DNA of 64,000 nucleotides from Colletes latitarsis (Eukaryota > Arthropoda > Insecta > Hymenoptera > Colletidae): assembly GCF_051014445.1 (NCBI RefSeq), contig NW_027488370.1, positions 6,510,001 through 6,574,000 on the forward strand, in the 5' to 3' direction. The stretch's first letter is position 1. Every line of letters begins with the position of its first letter. The translations under genes were made by a program, and so were the position numbers. This document shows positions 21,431 to 31,981 of the stretch, piece by piece. Below the pieces are notes generated by a model. It searched no databases and was not told the origin of the DNA. It saw only the letters and a program-made list of their open reading frames with translations.

Positions 21431-23305
21431 ATTAATGGCCGCGCCAGCCTCCTCCCGGCCGTCCGTCCCCGTAGCACCGTCCACCTCCATGGAGGACGAT
21501 GCCACCGCCCTCGGCACCGGAGCCGGTGCAGCCCGCCTCTTCCTCTCCTTCCGGGAGGGGGGGGAGCACTTCTTGCTCCCCACCCTGTGATCGGCTGGCC
21601 TCCCCATGTCCGCACACAGCGGGCAGTGGGGGGCCGCCGAGCACTGGCTCGCACGGTGCTCTTTGGCACCGCAGCGGTAACACTGACCGCTGCGGTCCAC
21701 CGGCGAGGTGCACCACTGCCTCACGTGCCCCAATTCGAGGCAGCGGTGACACTGGAGCGGGCGCGGCGCGAGGATTTCCACTCGCGCCGAAACCCACCCC
21801 ACCAACACCCTCCCGGATTCCGCCACCTTACGGGCGGCGGAGAGGGGGCACCGGGCCCACACCGACCCGAGGCCGGAGGGCGACCTGCGGATCTCTCCGA
21901 TCCGCAGGTCCTCCACAGGACAGTCCCCCGCCCTCGCAAGGGCACGGGACACATCCTGTGCGCTGACCGAGTCGTCTAGCCCACAAACGCGCATCTCCGT
22001 GCGCTTCGTGGGCCGGGCGACCCGGACACCTCGCTCGCCCAGCTGCTCCCGGAGCCTCTGGGCGAGACGATCCGCCTTCGCGCCGCTTTCTGCACCAGGG
22101 ATCTCCAGCAAGAGACCCCCGGTCACGGCCCTCTTCGCCCTCACGGAGGCGATGCCCAGCTCTTCCAGGGAGATATTCTCCCTGGCGAGCCGCATCGCCT
22201 CCGCGAGGGTCAGGTCGCCCCCCTGCGCAACGGTCAGCGTCACCGCTGCCGTTTTTGGGGGACGACCCGGTCGTGCCTTCCCGACCTTCGCGGCCTTTAC
22301 CTTGGCCGCCGGCGGCGGAGGCGGAGGCTGCGGTTGCGAGGCCTTCCCCGCCGCCCGCTTCGCCTTCCGCCCCACCACCTCACTCCACGCCACCCCCCCT
22401 TGGGAGGGTGCTGTGGAGGACGCGACCACCGCGACCACGGGTACACCACCCCCCTTGGGGGTCGCGACCCGGGGCCCTGGTGCCGCAACGCTGGGCGGAG
22501 CCTTCACTCCGCCCTTCTTTGCCTTCCCCGACTGTACCGGAACAGGTCGGGGAGGCACCGCCTTCCTGCTGACCGCTCTTCCGGCGAGGAGCTCCTCCCG
22601 GAAGGCGGCCAGCTTGCCATCAATCATGTCCCCAATTCTCCTCAGAAGATCGTCTTCTGAGGAGGACGGGGACTTCTTCACGGGCGGAGTGCGGGTGGAG
22701 GGGCCCGCGGTGCCCCGCACCACTGCCGCCGCACTCCGCTTATTTACCTCCGCCGAGGGACGCGGCGGTGGAGGAGGAGGGAGGATGGGAGGGAGGGCCG
22801 CGCTGTTCCACAGCGCCTCTGCCCTCCTCCTCCCCTGTCGCTCCTCCTCCAACAGGAGCTGCAGACGGGCGTTCCGCCCTCTGAGCTCCCGCGCCGCCTC
22901 CCTCATTTCCTCCGCCGCGGCCTTCAGGGCCTCCGCGCCACCGCTTTTCTGCCCCTTAAAGGCGCAGGCAGCGGCGACTTTCTCCACCCGCCTCAGGGAC
23001 GAGGAGATCCTCTCCGATATCTCCTCGGTCACCTCGTCCCTGAGGCAACTCAGCCTCACCGACGGGCTCATCGCCCCGCCCACCTCGACGACGGCCTGCC
23101 CCGTCCTCTTCCTCTTAGAGCCTATGTGGCTCGTGCTGGAGGAGAAGGACGAGACCGACGCCGTCTCGTCGTCCTCCTCCACCCTCCACGAAGCCGGACC
23201 TGGCGCTGAGTGGGGCGCGAGCGCCGCCACCCTAACCCCAACCCCGTCTCCGTCCTCCCCAACCAACAAAACCCGCCCCATCCCCATTTTATTTTCTGTG
23301 TCCAT
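21428..23305 (-). CDS. ORF1 protein: gag-like RNA-binding protein, copy 2
   Basis: 625 aa from the ATG at 23305, which has A at -3 and G at +4. The frame is open back to a TAA at 23357-23359, and a GTG at 23341 would add 12 residues, but ATG is preferred. Order of parts: acidic/serine-rich N-terminus; basic KRKR at about 64-67 (possible nuclear signal); a Glu/Arg-rich stretch about 90-166 likely to form coiled coil; a proline run near 172-181; a low-complexity Pro/Ala/Lys linker; a core at about 370-515; then three zinc knuckles C519-x2-C-x4-H-x4-C532, C542-x2-C-x4-H-x4-C555 and C561-x2-C-x8-H-x6-C580. Three knuckles at the C-terminus is the R1/TRAS/SART pattern. In that family ORF1 binds element RNA and assembles the particle that reaches the target DNA. 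It is the only intact ORF1 in the window. Confidence 0.94.
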   Translation of the reverse strand: MDTENKMGMGRVLLVGEDGDGVGVRVAALAPHSAPGPASWRVEEDDETASVSSFSSSTSHIGSKRKRTGQAVVEVGGAMSPSVRLSCLRDEVTEEISERISSSLRRVEKVAAACAFKGQKSGGAEALKAAAEEMREAARELRGRNARLQLLLEEERQGRRRAEALWNSAALPPILPPPPPPRPSAEVNKRSAAAVVRGTAGPSTRTPPVKKSPSSSEDDLLRRIGDMIDGKLAAFREELLAGRAVSRKAVPPRPVPVQSGKAKKGGVKAPPSVAAPGPRVATPKGGGVPVVAVVASSTAPSQGGVAWSEVVGRKAKRAAGKASQPQPPPPPPAAKVKAAKVGKARPGRPPKTAAVTLTVAQGGDLTLAEAMRLARENISLEELGIASVRAKRAVTGGLLLEIPGAESGAKADRLAQRLREQLGERGVRVARPTKRTEMRVCGLDDSVSAQDVSRALARAGDCPVEDLRIGEIRRSPSGLGSVWARCPLSAARKVAESGRVLVGWVSARVEILAPRPLQCHRCLELGHVRQWCTSPVDRSGQCYRCGAKEHRASQCSAAPHCPLCADMGRPADHRVGSKKCSPPSRKERKRRAAPAPVPRAVASSSMEVDGATGTDGREEAGAAIN

Positions 23306-23688
23306 AATAGTCCCACGAGATGGTCGGAAATAAAGGTCCACCCGGGTAGAGCCGCCTTACCCGGGTAAGCCTAATACTCCGGGGGTTCGGCAGGTTCCCC
23401 GGAGGTGGTCGCTTGGGATTGGGCCTTCTCCCCCAACCATGCATCCCATCGCCGCGCACCATAGCTTAGGATTGGAGGGCGATTTTATAGAGTCGCCATA
23501 CTCGTGGCCCAGGCGGTTAAGCCAAGACCCCCGTTCCTCCTGCCGTCACGTACCATTCACAAAACCAATAGGGAATTGTGAATGGGTCGTTGTGACGACC
23601 AACAGGAGGCTTACGGTGTGTGTATGACTCGGGTACCCCGGGTTCGTTAAGCCCGTACTGCAGCTGAAAGGCTGGCAGCCCCTGAGGG
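23306..23688 (-). other. 5' UTR of copy 2
   Basis: 383 bp. Contains an inverted repeat at 23553-23562/23576-23585 (10 bp, loop 13) followed directly by a 6-bp hairpin at 23585-23600. Both are also in copy 1. They lie 90-140 nt from the RNA 5' end and could be part of a structured leader; function not shown. Confidence 0.75.
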
Positions 23689-23702
23689 GTTGAACAGATA
23701 CT
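23689..23702. repeat. Target-site duplication of copy 2, right
   Basis: Exact 14-bp repeat of 17687-17700, starting directly after the element's terminal GGG. Confidence 0.96.
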
Positions 23703-26260
23703 GGGTTTTTTCTGGTTTGGATCACGTAGTAATGTGGGACCACACTGAAACAATCAATTAAACCTGATCATGATAAATATTTTAGAGGATAACGCATGTT
23801 AGGTCTGGGTTAGGTCTAGGATTTGCTCTCATCAGGCTCATACTTTCGCATATTTCTCATACTTCATGGCTAGATCCTGGGCTGTTTCTGGATTGTATCA
23901 CGTAGTAATGTGGTACCACGCTGAAACAGTCAATTAAACCTGGTTTCGATCAATATTTTAGAGGATAACGCAAGTTATGTCTGGGATAGGTCTAGGATTT
24001 GCCCTCATCAGGCTGTTACTTTCGCATATTTCGCATACTTCATGGCTAGATCCTGGGCTATTTTTGGATTGGATCACGTAGTAAAGTGGTACCACACTGA
24101 AACATTCAATGAAACCTGGTCTGGATAAATATTTTAGAGAATAACGCATGTTAGGTCTGGGTTAGGTCTAGGATTTGCCCTCATCAGGCTCATACTTTCG
24201 TATATTTCTCATACTTCATGGCTAGATCCTGGGCTATTTCTGGATTGGATCACGTAGTAATGTGGTACTACACTGAAACAGTCAATTAAACCTGGTTTTG
24301 ATCAATATTTTAGAGAATAATTCATGTTAGGTCTAGGTTGGGTCAGGGATTTGCTCCCATCAGGCTCATTCTTTCGCATATTTCTCATACTTGATGGCTA
24401 GATCCTGGGCTTTTTCTGGATTGCATCACGTAGTAATGAAGTACAACACTGAAACAGTCAATTAAACCTGGTTTCGATCAATATTTTAGAGAATAATTCA
24501 TGTTAGGTCTAGGTTAGGTCTGGGATTTGCTCTCGTCAGGCTCATTCTTTCGCATATTTCTCATTCTTGATGGCTAGATCCTGGGCTTTTTCTGGATTGC
24601 ATCACGTAGTAATGAAGTACAACACTGAAACAGTTAATTAAACCTGGTTTCCATCAATATTCTAGAGGACAACGCATGTTAGGTCTAGGTTAGGCCTGGG
24701 ATTTGCCCTCATCAGAGTCATACTGTCGCAGTTTTAACATACTTGTTGTACGGATCCTGGGTTTTTTCTGGTTTGGTTCACGTAGTATTGTGGTACCACA
24801 CTGAAACATTCAATTAAACCTTTTCTTGATAAATATTTTAGAGGATAACGCATGTTAGGTTTGGGTTAGGTCTGAGGTTTGGCCCTCATCAGGCTCATAC
24901 TTTCGCATATTTCTCATACTTCATGGCTAGATCCTGGGCTGTTTCTGGATTGTATCAGGTAGTAAAGTGGTACCACACTGAAACATTCAATGAAACCTGG
25001 TCTGGACAAATATTTTAGAGGATAACGCATCTTAGGTCTGGGTTAGGTCTAAGATTTGCCCTCATCAGGCTCACAGTTTAGCGTTTTTCACATACTTCTT
25101 GAACAGATCCTGGGCTTTCTCTGGTTTGGATCACGAAGTAGTGTGGTACCACACTGGAACAGTCCATTAAACCTGGTTTCGCTCAATATTTTAGAGGATA
25201 ACGCATGTTAGGTCTAGGTTAGGTCTGGGTTTGCTCTCATCAGGCTCATTCTTTCGCATATTTCTCATACATGTTGAACAGATACTGGGTTTTTTCTGGT
25301 TCGGATCACTTAGTAATGTGGGACCACACTGAAACAATCAATTAAACCTGATCATGATAAATATTTTAGAGGATAACGCATGTTAGGTCTGGGTTAGGTC
25401 TAGGATTTGCTCTCATCAGGCTCATACTTTCGCATATTTCTCATACTTGATGGCTAGATCCTGGGCTTTTTCTGGATTGCATCACGTAGTAATGTAGTAC
25501 CACACTGAAACAGTCAATGAAACCTGGTTTCCAACAATATTTTAGAGGACAACGCAAGTTAGGTCTAGGTAAGGCCTGAGATTTTCACTGATCAGACTCA
25601 TACTTTCGCATTCGTCACATACTTGTTGAACGGATCCTGGGTTTTTTCCGGTTTTGATCGCGTAGTAATGTGGTACCACACTGAAACATTCAATTAAACC
25701 TGGTCTTGATAAATATTTTAGAGAATAACGCATGTTAGGTCTAGGTTAGGTCAGGGATTTGCTCCCATCAGGCTCATTCTTTCGCATATTTCTCATACTT
25801 GATGGCTAGATCCTGGGCTTTTTCTGGATTGCATCACGTAGTAATGTAGTACAACACTGAAACAGTCAATTAAACCTGGTTTTGATCTATTTTTTAAGAA
25901 TAATTCATGTTAGGTCTAGGTTCGGTCTGGGATTTGCTCCCATCAGGCTCATTCTTTCGCATATTTCTCATACTTGATGGCTAGATCCTGGGCTTTTTCT
26001 GGATTGCATCACGTAGTAATGAAGTACAACACTGAAACAGTCAATTAAACCTGGTTTCCATCAATATTCTAGAGGACAACGCATGTTAGGTCTAGGTTAG
26101 GCCTGGGATTTGCCCTCATCAGGGTCATACTGTCGCAGTTTTAACATACTTGTTGAACGGATCCTGGGTTTTTTCTGGTTTGGTTCACGTAGTAATGTGT
26201 TACCACACTAAAACATTCAATTAAACCTGGTTTTGATCAATATTTTATAGGATAACGCAA
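23703..26260. repeat. 176-bp satellite array, block 3
   Basis: About 14.5 monomers between copies 2 and 3. The first monomers match block 2 at an offset of 2112 bp once copy 2 is removed. From about 24820 the offset to block 2 is 2288 bp (13 monomers), so one monomer was gained near 24.1 kb. No gene was seen. Confidence 0.94.
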
Positions 26261-26274
26261 GTTAAGTCTGGGAT
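26261..26274. repeat. Target-site duplication of copy 3, left
   Basis: GTTAAGTCTGGGAT, repeated exactly at 32526-32539 after the A tail. Up to two further A bases before it could belong to the duplication but cannot be told from the tail. The same sequence in uninterrupted satellite is seen near 53999-54014 and 55760. Confidence 0.94.
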
Positions 26275-27093
26275 CTCAGGGCGGTCGTCGGGGATTATCT
26301 CCGCGGCAGGTGGATCGAGTATCCGGGCCGGGATGGTGATATGCGGAGGGAGGTGTACTGCGGTGTTCCGCAGGGGTCGGTCCTCGGGCCACTCCTGTGG
26401 AACATCGCGTACGACTCGGTGTTGCGGGCCGGCCTCCCCGACGGCGTCAGCACGGTGTGTTATGCGGATGACACACTGGTGCTGGCCGTCGGGGCGCACT
26501 GGGGGAGGGCCATGCGTCGCGCGGGGGAGGGGTCGCAACGCGTCGTCGACCGGATCAGGGGGATGGGGATGACGGTGGCGGTCCATAAGACCGAGGTGAT
26601 TGCGTTTCATTCACCTCGGCAGGATCCGCCACCCCCTCTGATCCTGGTGGGTGAGGCTGACATCGAGGTGAAGCCCTGGATCAGGTATCTAGGGCTGATC
26701 CTCGATAGCCACTGGCGTTTCGAGGAGCATTTCCGCTGCCTGGTCCCCCGGTTGGAAAGGATGGTTGCGGCTCTGGGCCGGATCCTGCCCAACCTGGGGG
26801 GCCCGGCGGGCCGAGTTCGTCGCCTCTATGTGGCAATGGTCCAGTCGGTGGCCCTATTACGGGGCCCCCGTCTGGGCGGACGACCTGGCTGCCTCCCGGC
26901 GCGGCATGACTATGCTGCGTCGGGTGCAGAGGCGCATGGCGCTCAGGGTCGTCCGCGGGTATCGGACCATGTCACATGAGGCGGCGACGGTTCTAGCGGG
27001 GATGCCGCCCATGGACCTGCTCGCGCGGTCGCACGCGGTGATGTACCGGCACCGCGTCGACCGTCGCGCGGGGGTGGGGGCGGTCCCGGGCGG
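26275..27093 (+). pseudogene. ORF2 fragment (reverse transcriptase part) at the 5' end of copy 3
   Basis: Begins abruptly in ORF2 codon 603 (LRAVVGDYLRGRW) and reads through GVPQGSVLGPLLW and an intact YADD (26461-26472). An inserted T near 26857, shared with the ORF2 body of this same copy, shifts the frame. It stops matching at about codon 875 (GAVPGG). Private changes relative to the other copies include LILVGEADIEVKPWIRY in place of LIRVGGADIEVKPQIRY. The abrupt start at a target duplication is ordinary 5' truncation. Confidence 0.92.
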
Positions 27094-27170
27094 GCGCCTC
27101 GGCGTGGCGGATGACCTAGGCTGGGAGGGGGGTCCTGAGGGGACCCTCCTCCCGCCAGGCGGCGCCGGGT
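27094..27170 (+). other. Scrap of ORF2 end plus 3' UTR inside copy 3
   Basis: These 77 bp match the last four or five codons of ORF2, its TGA stop and the first 60 or so bases of the 3' UTR. Relative to a full element about 540 bp (ORF2 codons about 876-1055) are missing to the left. The rest of the 3' UTR is missing to the right, where ORF1 sequence begins directly. Confidence 0.85.
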
Positions 27171-28798
27171 GTCCTTCTCCTCCACCAGGAGCCTCATAGG
27201 CTCTAAGAGGAAGAGGGCGGGGCAGGCCGTCGTCGAGGTGGGCGGGGCGATGAGCCCGTCGGTGAGGCTGAGTTGCCACAGGTGACCGAGGAGATATCGG
27301 AGAGGATCTCCTCGTCCCTGAGGCGGGTGGAGAAAGTCGCCGCTGCCTGCGCCTTTAAGGGGCAGAAAAGCGGTGGCGCGGAGGCCCTGAAGTCCGCGGC
27401 GGAGGAAATGAGGGAGGCGGCGCGGGAGCTCAGAGGGCGGAACGCCCGTCTGCAGCTCCTGTTGGAGGAGGAGCGACAGGGGAGGAGGAGGGCAGAGGCG
27501 CTGTGGTGCGGGGCGCCGCGGGCCCCTCCACCCGCACTCCGCCCGTGAAGAAGTCCCCGTCCTCCTCAGAAGACGATCTTCTGAGGAGGATTGGGGACAT
27601 GATTGATGGCAAGCTGGCCGCCTTCCGGGAGGAGCTCCTCGTCGGAAGAGCGGTCAGCAGGAAGGCGGTGCCTCCCCGACCTGTTCCGGTACGGTCGGGG
27701 AAGGCAAAGAAGGGCGGAGTGAAGGCTCCGCCCAGCGTTGCGGCACCAGGGCCCCGGGTCGCGACCCCCAAGGGGGGTGGTGTACCCGTGGTCGCGGTTG
27801 TCGCGTCCTCCACGGCACCCTCCCAAGGGGGGGTGGCGTGGAGTGAGGTGGTGGAGCGGAAGGCGAAGCGGGCGGCGAGGAAGGCCTCGCAACCGCGGCC
27901 TCCGCCTCCGCCGCCGGCGGCCAAGGTAAAGGCCGCGAAGGTCGGGAAGGCACGACCAGGTCGTCCCCCAAAAACGGCAGCGGTGACGCTGACCGTTGCG
28001 CAGGGGGGCGACCTGACCCTCGCGGAGGCGATGCGGCTCGCCAGGGAGAATATCTCCCTGGAAGAGCTGGGCATCGCCTCCGTGAGGGCGAAGAGGGCCG
28101 TGACCGGGGGTCTCTTGCTGGAGATCCCCGGTGCAGAAGGCGGCGCGAAGGCGGATCGTCTCGCCCAGAGGCTCCGGGAGCAGCTGGGCGAGCGAGGTGT
28201 CCGGGTCGCCCGGCCCACGAAGCGCACGGAGATGCGCGTTTGTGGGCTGGACGACTCGGTCAGCGCACAGGATGTGTCCCGTGCCCTTGCGAGGGCGAGG
28301 GACTGTCCTGTGGAGGACCTGCGGATCGGAGAGATCCGCAGGTCGCCCTCCGGCCTCGGGTCGGTGTGGGCCCGGTGCCCCCTCTCCGCCGCCCGTAAGG
28401 TGGCGGAATCCGGGAGGGTGTTGGTGGGGTGGGTTTCGGCGCGAGTGGAAATCCTCGCGCCGCGCCCGCTCCAGTGTCACCGCTGCCTCGAATTGGGGCA
28501 CGTGAGGCAGTGGTGCACCTCGCCGGTGGACCGCAGCGGTCAGTGTTACCGCTGCGGTGCCAAAGAGCACCGTGCGAGCCAGTGCTCGGCGGCCCCCCAC
28601 TGCCCGCTGTGTGCGGACATGGGGAGGCCAGCCGATCACAGGGTGGGGAGCAAGAAGTGCTCCCCCCCCTCCCGGAAGGAGAGGAAGAGGCGGGCTGCAC
28701 CGGCTCCGGTGCCGAGGGCGGTGGCATCGTCCTCCATGGAGGTGGACGGTGCTACGGGGACGGACGGCCGGGAGGAGGCTGGCTCGGCCATTAATTAA
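27171..28798 (+). pseudogene. ORF1 remnant of copy 3
   Basis: Starts within ORF1 (SFSST...GSKRKR), lacking the 5' UTR and about the first 53 codons. A net 7-nt deletion near 27276 brings a TGA into frame. A second deletion of about 88 nt near 27505, with CCA-type microhomology, removes the proline run and the region after the coiled coil. From about 27510 the reading frame is open to the stop at 28796-28798 and includes all three zinc knuckles. The 432-codon open part could in principle be translated from an internal ATG, but it lacks the N-terminal half. Confidence 0.9.
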
Positions 28799-28800
28799 TG
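28796..28800 (+). promoter_or_regulatory. TAATG stop-start coupling, copy 3
   Basis: TAA at 28796-28798 and ATG at 28798-28800 share an A, in the same TTAATTAATG context as copies 1 and 2. It is conserved even though both flanking ORFs of this copy are damaged. Confidence 0.78.
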
Positions 28801-31800
28801 CCGCCCCGCCTCCTCCTCCAGGCCAACCTCAACCACTGCCGCGCGGCACAGGACTTGATGTCCCAAGTCCTCGCGGAGTGGGGGGTTGGCCTGGCGGTCG
28901 CCGCCGAGCCGTACCGCGTCCCTGATCACCCTCATTGGGTGGGCGACGCGGACGGCTTGGTGGCGACGGTATGGGGAGGGGGCGACGGGTCCCCACCGTT
29001 CTCCTTGTTGGAGCGCGGTCGGGGATTCGTCGCCGTGGACTGGGGGGGACTCGCTGTGGTGGGGTGCTACATTTCGCCCCGTAGCGGTCACGCTGCGTTC
29101 GAGCTGTACTTGGCCGTGGTCGCGGCATGCGTGCAGCGCTACGCGGCCCGGCCGGTGCTGGTCCTGGGGGATTTTAATGCCAAGTCGGTGACTTGGGGAT
29201 CCCCCAGGACCTCCGTTCGCGGCGGGATCCTGGGCGATTGGGCGGCGGGGCTCGACCTCCGGGTATTGAACCGGGGGTCGGAGCACACATGCGTGCGGCG
29301 ATATGGGGGGTCCATCGTGGATGTTGGATTCGCGACCCCCAACGCCGTGCGCATGGTGTCGGGTTGGCACGTGGTCGCGGGGGCAGAGACACTCTCCGAT
29401 CACCGGTACATCCGGATGGAGGTCTCTGCCGCCGCGAGTGCATCCCGACACGGCCGCCTGCGTGGCATCCCACCACGCCGCTGGGCGCTTCGGCGCCTGG
29501 ACAAGGACGCCCTGATGGCAGCTGCCCTCGCTGCAACTTGGCCGCAGGGAGCTGCCGAGTTGCCGAGCATAGAGGAGGAGGTCGCCCGGCTCGGAGCATT
29601 CGTCGCGGGTATTTGCGACGCGGCGATGCCTCGGGTCGGGCGGGCTTCTCCTCGCCGGGCGGTGTACTGGTGGTCGGACGCGATCGCGGAGTTGCGAGTC
29701 GCGACTGTCCGCGCCCGACGCCAGTACACCCGCTCGCGCCGTCGTCAACGTACAGGCGACGGCGTGGCGCGAGCGAGGGCAGCTGATGGCCTGTATGGAG
29801 CATACCGCGTGGCGCGGGTTGCTCTGCAGGTCGCCATCAAACGGGCCAAGACCCGGGCATGGAAGGAGCTCCTCCAGACCCTTGATGACGATCCATGGGG
29901 GCGCCCATATAAGGTGGTGCTGAATAAGCTCCGCCCGTGGGCGCCCCCCGTCACCGAGGGTCTTGACCCCCGGCTGCTGGAGGACGTGGTCAATACACTC
30001 TTCCCAATTGGGGAGAGGGGACCGCGTCCTCCGGCGGCGGCGGCTGTCCCAGTGGAGTGGACGGCCGAGCTGGGGGTCACGCAGGAGGAGCTGGCAGCGG
30101 CCATCAGACGGCTCGGGGTTCGTAACACGGCCCCGGGTCCGGATGGTGTGCCCGGCCGGGTTTGGGTCTTGACCCAGGGCGTCCTTGGGGCCGACCTCAG
30201 GCGGTTGTTCGACCGCTGCCTGAGGGACGGGCGATTCCCCCCCAGTTGGAAGGTGGCGAGGATGGTCCTCCTCCGGAAGGAGGGTCGGCCCGCGGAGTCT
30301 CCCTCCGCATACCGGCCCATTTGTCTCCTCGACGAGGTGGGCAAGCTCTTCGAGCGTGTGATTGCTGCCCGCCTCGTCGAGCACCTGTCGCGGGGTGATC
30401 CCGGTCTGGCCGACTGCCAGTTCGGTTTCCGGGGGGGCCGATCGACTATCGACGCGATAGGTCGTGTGAGGGCCCTCTCGGAGGCGGCCGTCTCCCGGGG
30501 AGGGGTGGCATTGGCAATATCCTTGGATATTGCCAATGCCTTTAGCAGCCTCCCCTGGGAAGAGATAAGGAGGGGACTCGAATATCATCGAGTCCCCCCT
30601 TGTCTCAGGGCGGTCGTCGGGGATTATCTCCGCGGCAGGTGGATCGAGTATCCGGGCCGGGATGGTGATATGCGGAGGGAGGTGTACTGCGGTGTTCCGC
30701 AGGGGTCGGTCCTCGGGCCACTCCTGTGGAACATCGCGTACGACTCGGTGTTGCGGGCCGGCCTCCCCGACGGCGTCAGCACGGTGTGTTATACGGATGA
30801 CACACTGGTGCTGGCCGTCGGGGCGCACTGGGGGAGGGCCATGCGTCGCGCGGAGGAGGGGTCGCAACGCGTCGTCGAGCGGATCAGGGGGATGGGGATG
30901 ACGGTGGCGGTCCATAAGACCGAGGTGATTGCGTTTCATTCACCTCGGCAGGATCCGCCACCCCCTCTGATCCGGGTGGGTGGGGCTGACATCGAGGTGA
31001 AGCCCCAGATCAGGTATCTAGGGCTGATCCTCGATAGCCACTGGCGTTTCGAGGAGCATTTCCGCTGCCTGGTCCCCCGGTTGGAAAGGATGGTTGCGGC
31101 TCTGGGCCGGATCCTGCCCAACCTGGGGGGCCCGGCGGGCCGAGTTCGTCGCCTCTATGTGGCAATGGTCCAGTCGGTGGCCCTATTACGGGGCCCCCGT
31201 CTGGGCGGACGACCTGGCTGCCTCCCGGCGCGGCATGACTATGCTGCGTCGGGTGCAGAGGCGCATGGCGCTCAGGGTCGTCCGCGGGTATCGGACCATG
31301 TCACATGAGGCGGCGACGGTTCTAGCGGGGATGCCGCCCATGGACCTGCTCGCGCGGTCGCACGCGGTGATGTACCGGCACCGCGTCGACCGTCGCGCGG
31401 GGGTGGGGGCGGTCCCGGGCGGGCAGGAACCTGCTTGGGGCGATTTGAAGCGCCAGGCCCGGCAGTCCGTGTTGCTCGCGTGGCAGGAGCGGCTGGCTCT
31501 GCCAACCGCGGGGCACCGGACTGTCGGGGCGGTACGGCCACTCCTGAAGGAGTGGCTGGACAGAGGCCATGGCAGCCTCACCTACCGGATGGCACAGGTA
31601 TTTTCCGGGCATGGCAGCTTCGGAAGATACCTGTGCCGGATAGGGAAGGAGCCGACGGCGCGTTGCTGCCACTGCGACGCTGAGCAGGACACGGCAGATC
31701 ATACCCTGGAGGTATGCCCCGCGTGGGAGGGGGAGCGCCGTGTCCTGGTCGGCGTCGTCGGGCGGGATGTCTCGCTGCCGGGCGTGGTGCGCGCCATACT

Positions 31801-31981
31801 CGGCAGCGAGGAGAAGTGGAGGGCCGTGGCCTCCTTCTGCGAGAACGTAATGTTGCAGAAGGAGGCCGCGGGGAGGGAGCGCGAGCTTCAGCGGCGCGCT
31901 GAAGCTCGCGCTCGTGCGGTGGCCCGAGGTCGTCGCTCGGTCGCGAGGCGTCGCGGACGGCCGCCTCGGCGTGGCGGATGA
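28798..31981 (+). pseudogene. ORF2 of copy 3: frameshifted, YTDD in catalytic box
   Basis: Same domain order as the intact 1060-aa ORF2. An extra T near 31186 (CCCTATTACG instead of CCCTATACG) shifts the frame at about codon 796, so the protein would end at 31308 after 836 aa, losing the C-terminal CCHC motif. The remaining part reads in another frame to 31981. Codon 666 (30793-30795) is ACG, giving YTDD where copies 1 and 2, and this copy's own 5' fragment, have YADD. SLDIANAF is followed by SSLPW instead of NTLPW. Endonuclease motifs GDFNAKS and SDHRYI are still present. Expected to be inactive. Confidence 0.93.

Larger units (their letters stand above)
17701..23688 (-). mobile_element. R1-clade non-LTR retrotransposon, copy 2 (full length, both ORFs intact)
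   Basis: 5988 bp on the minus strand: 5' UTR, ORF1, TAATG, ORF2, 516-bp 3' UTR and a tail of 29 A, within a perfect 14-bp target-site duplication. Its 5' end (CCCTCAGGGGCTGCC on the element strand) matches copy 1, so both are complete. No stop or frameshift breaks either ORF, making it the best candidate in the window for an autonomous, recently active element. The 14-bp duplication length equals that described for R1 in 28S rDNA, but this family is inserted in satellite, not rDNA. Confidence 0.96.

Noticed and set aside
21999..23333. 444-codon open frame antisense to ORF1 of copy 2
   Set aside because: A low-complexity Ala/Ser/Pro/Arg reading opposite the intact ORF1, without domains; a GC-driven shadow.
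9201..23688. Copies 1 and 2 as a segmental duplication of one insertion
   Set aside because: Their 14-bp target duplications differ and sit at different monomer positions, and each has an empty counterpart in the neighbouring unit, so they are separate insertions.
26275..27170. A fourth, separate 5'-truncated element upstream of copy 3
   Set aside because: It has no A tail and no target duplication of its own at 27.1 kb. The duplication at its left edge matches the one after copy 3's tail, so it belongs to the same insertion.
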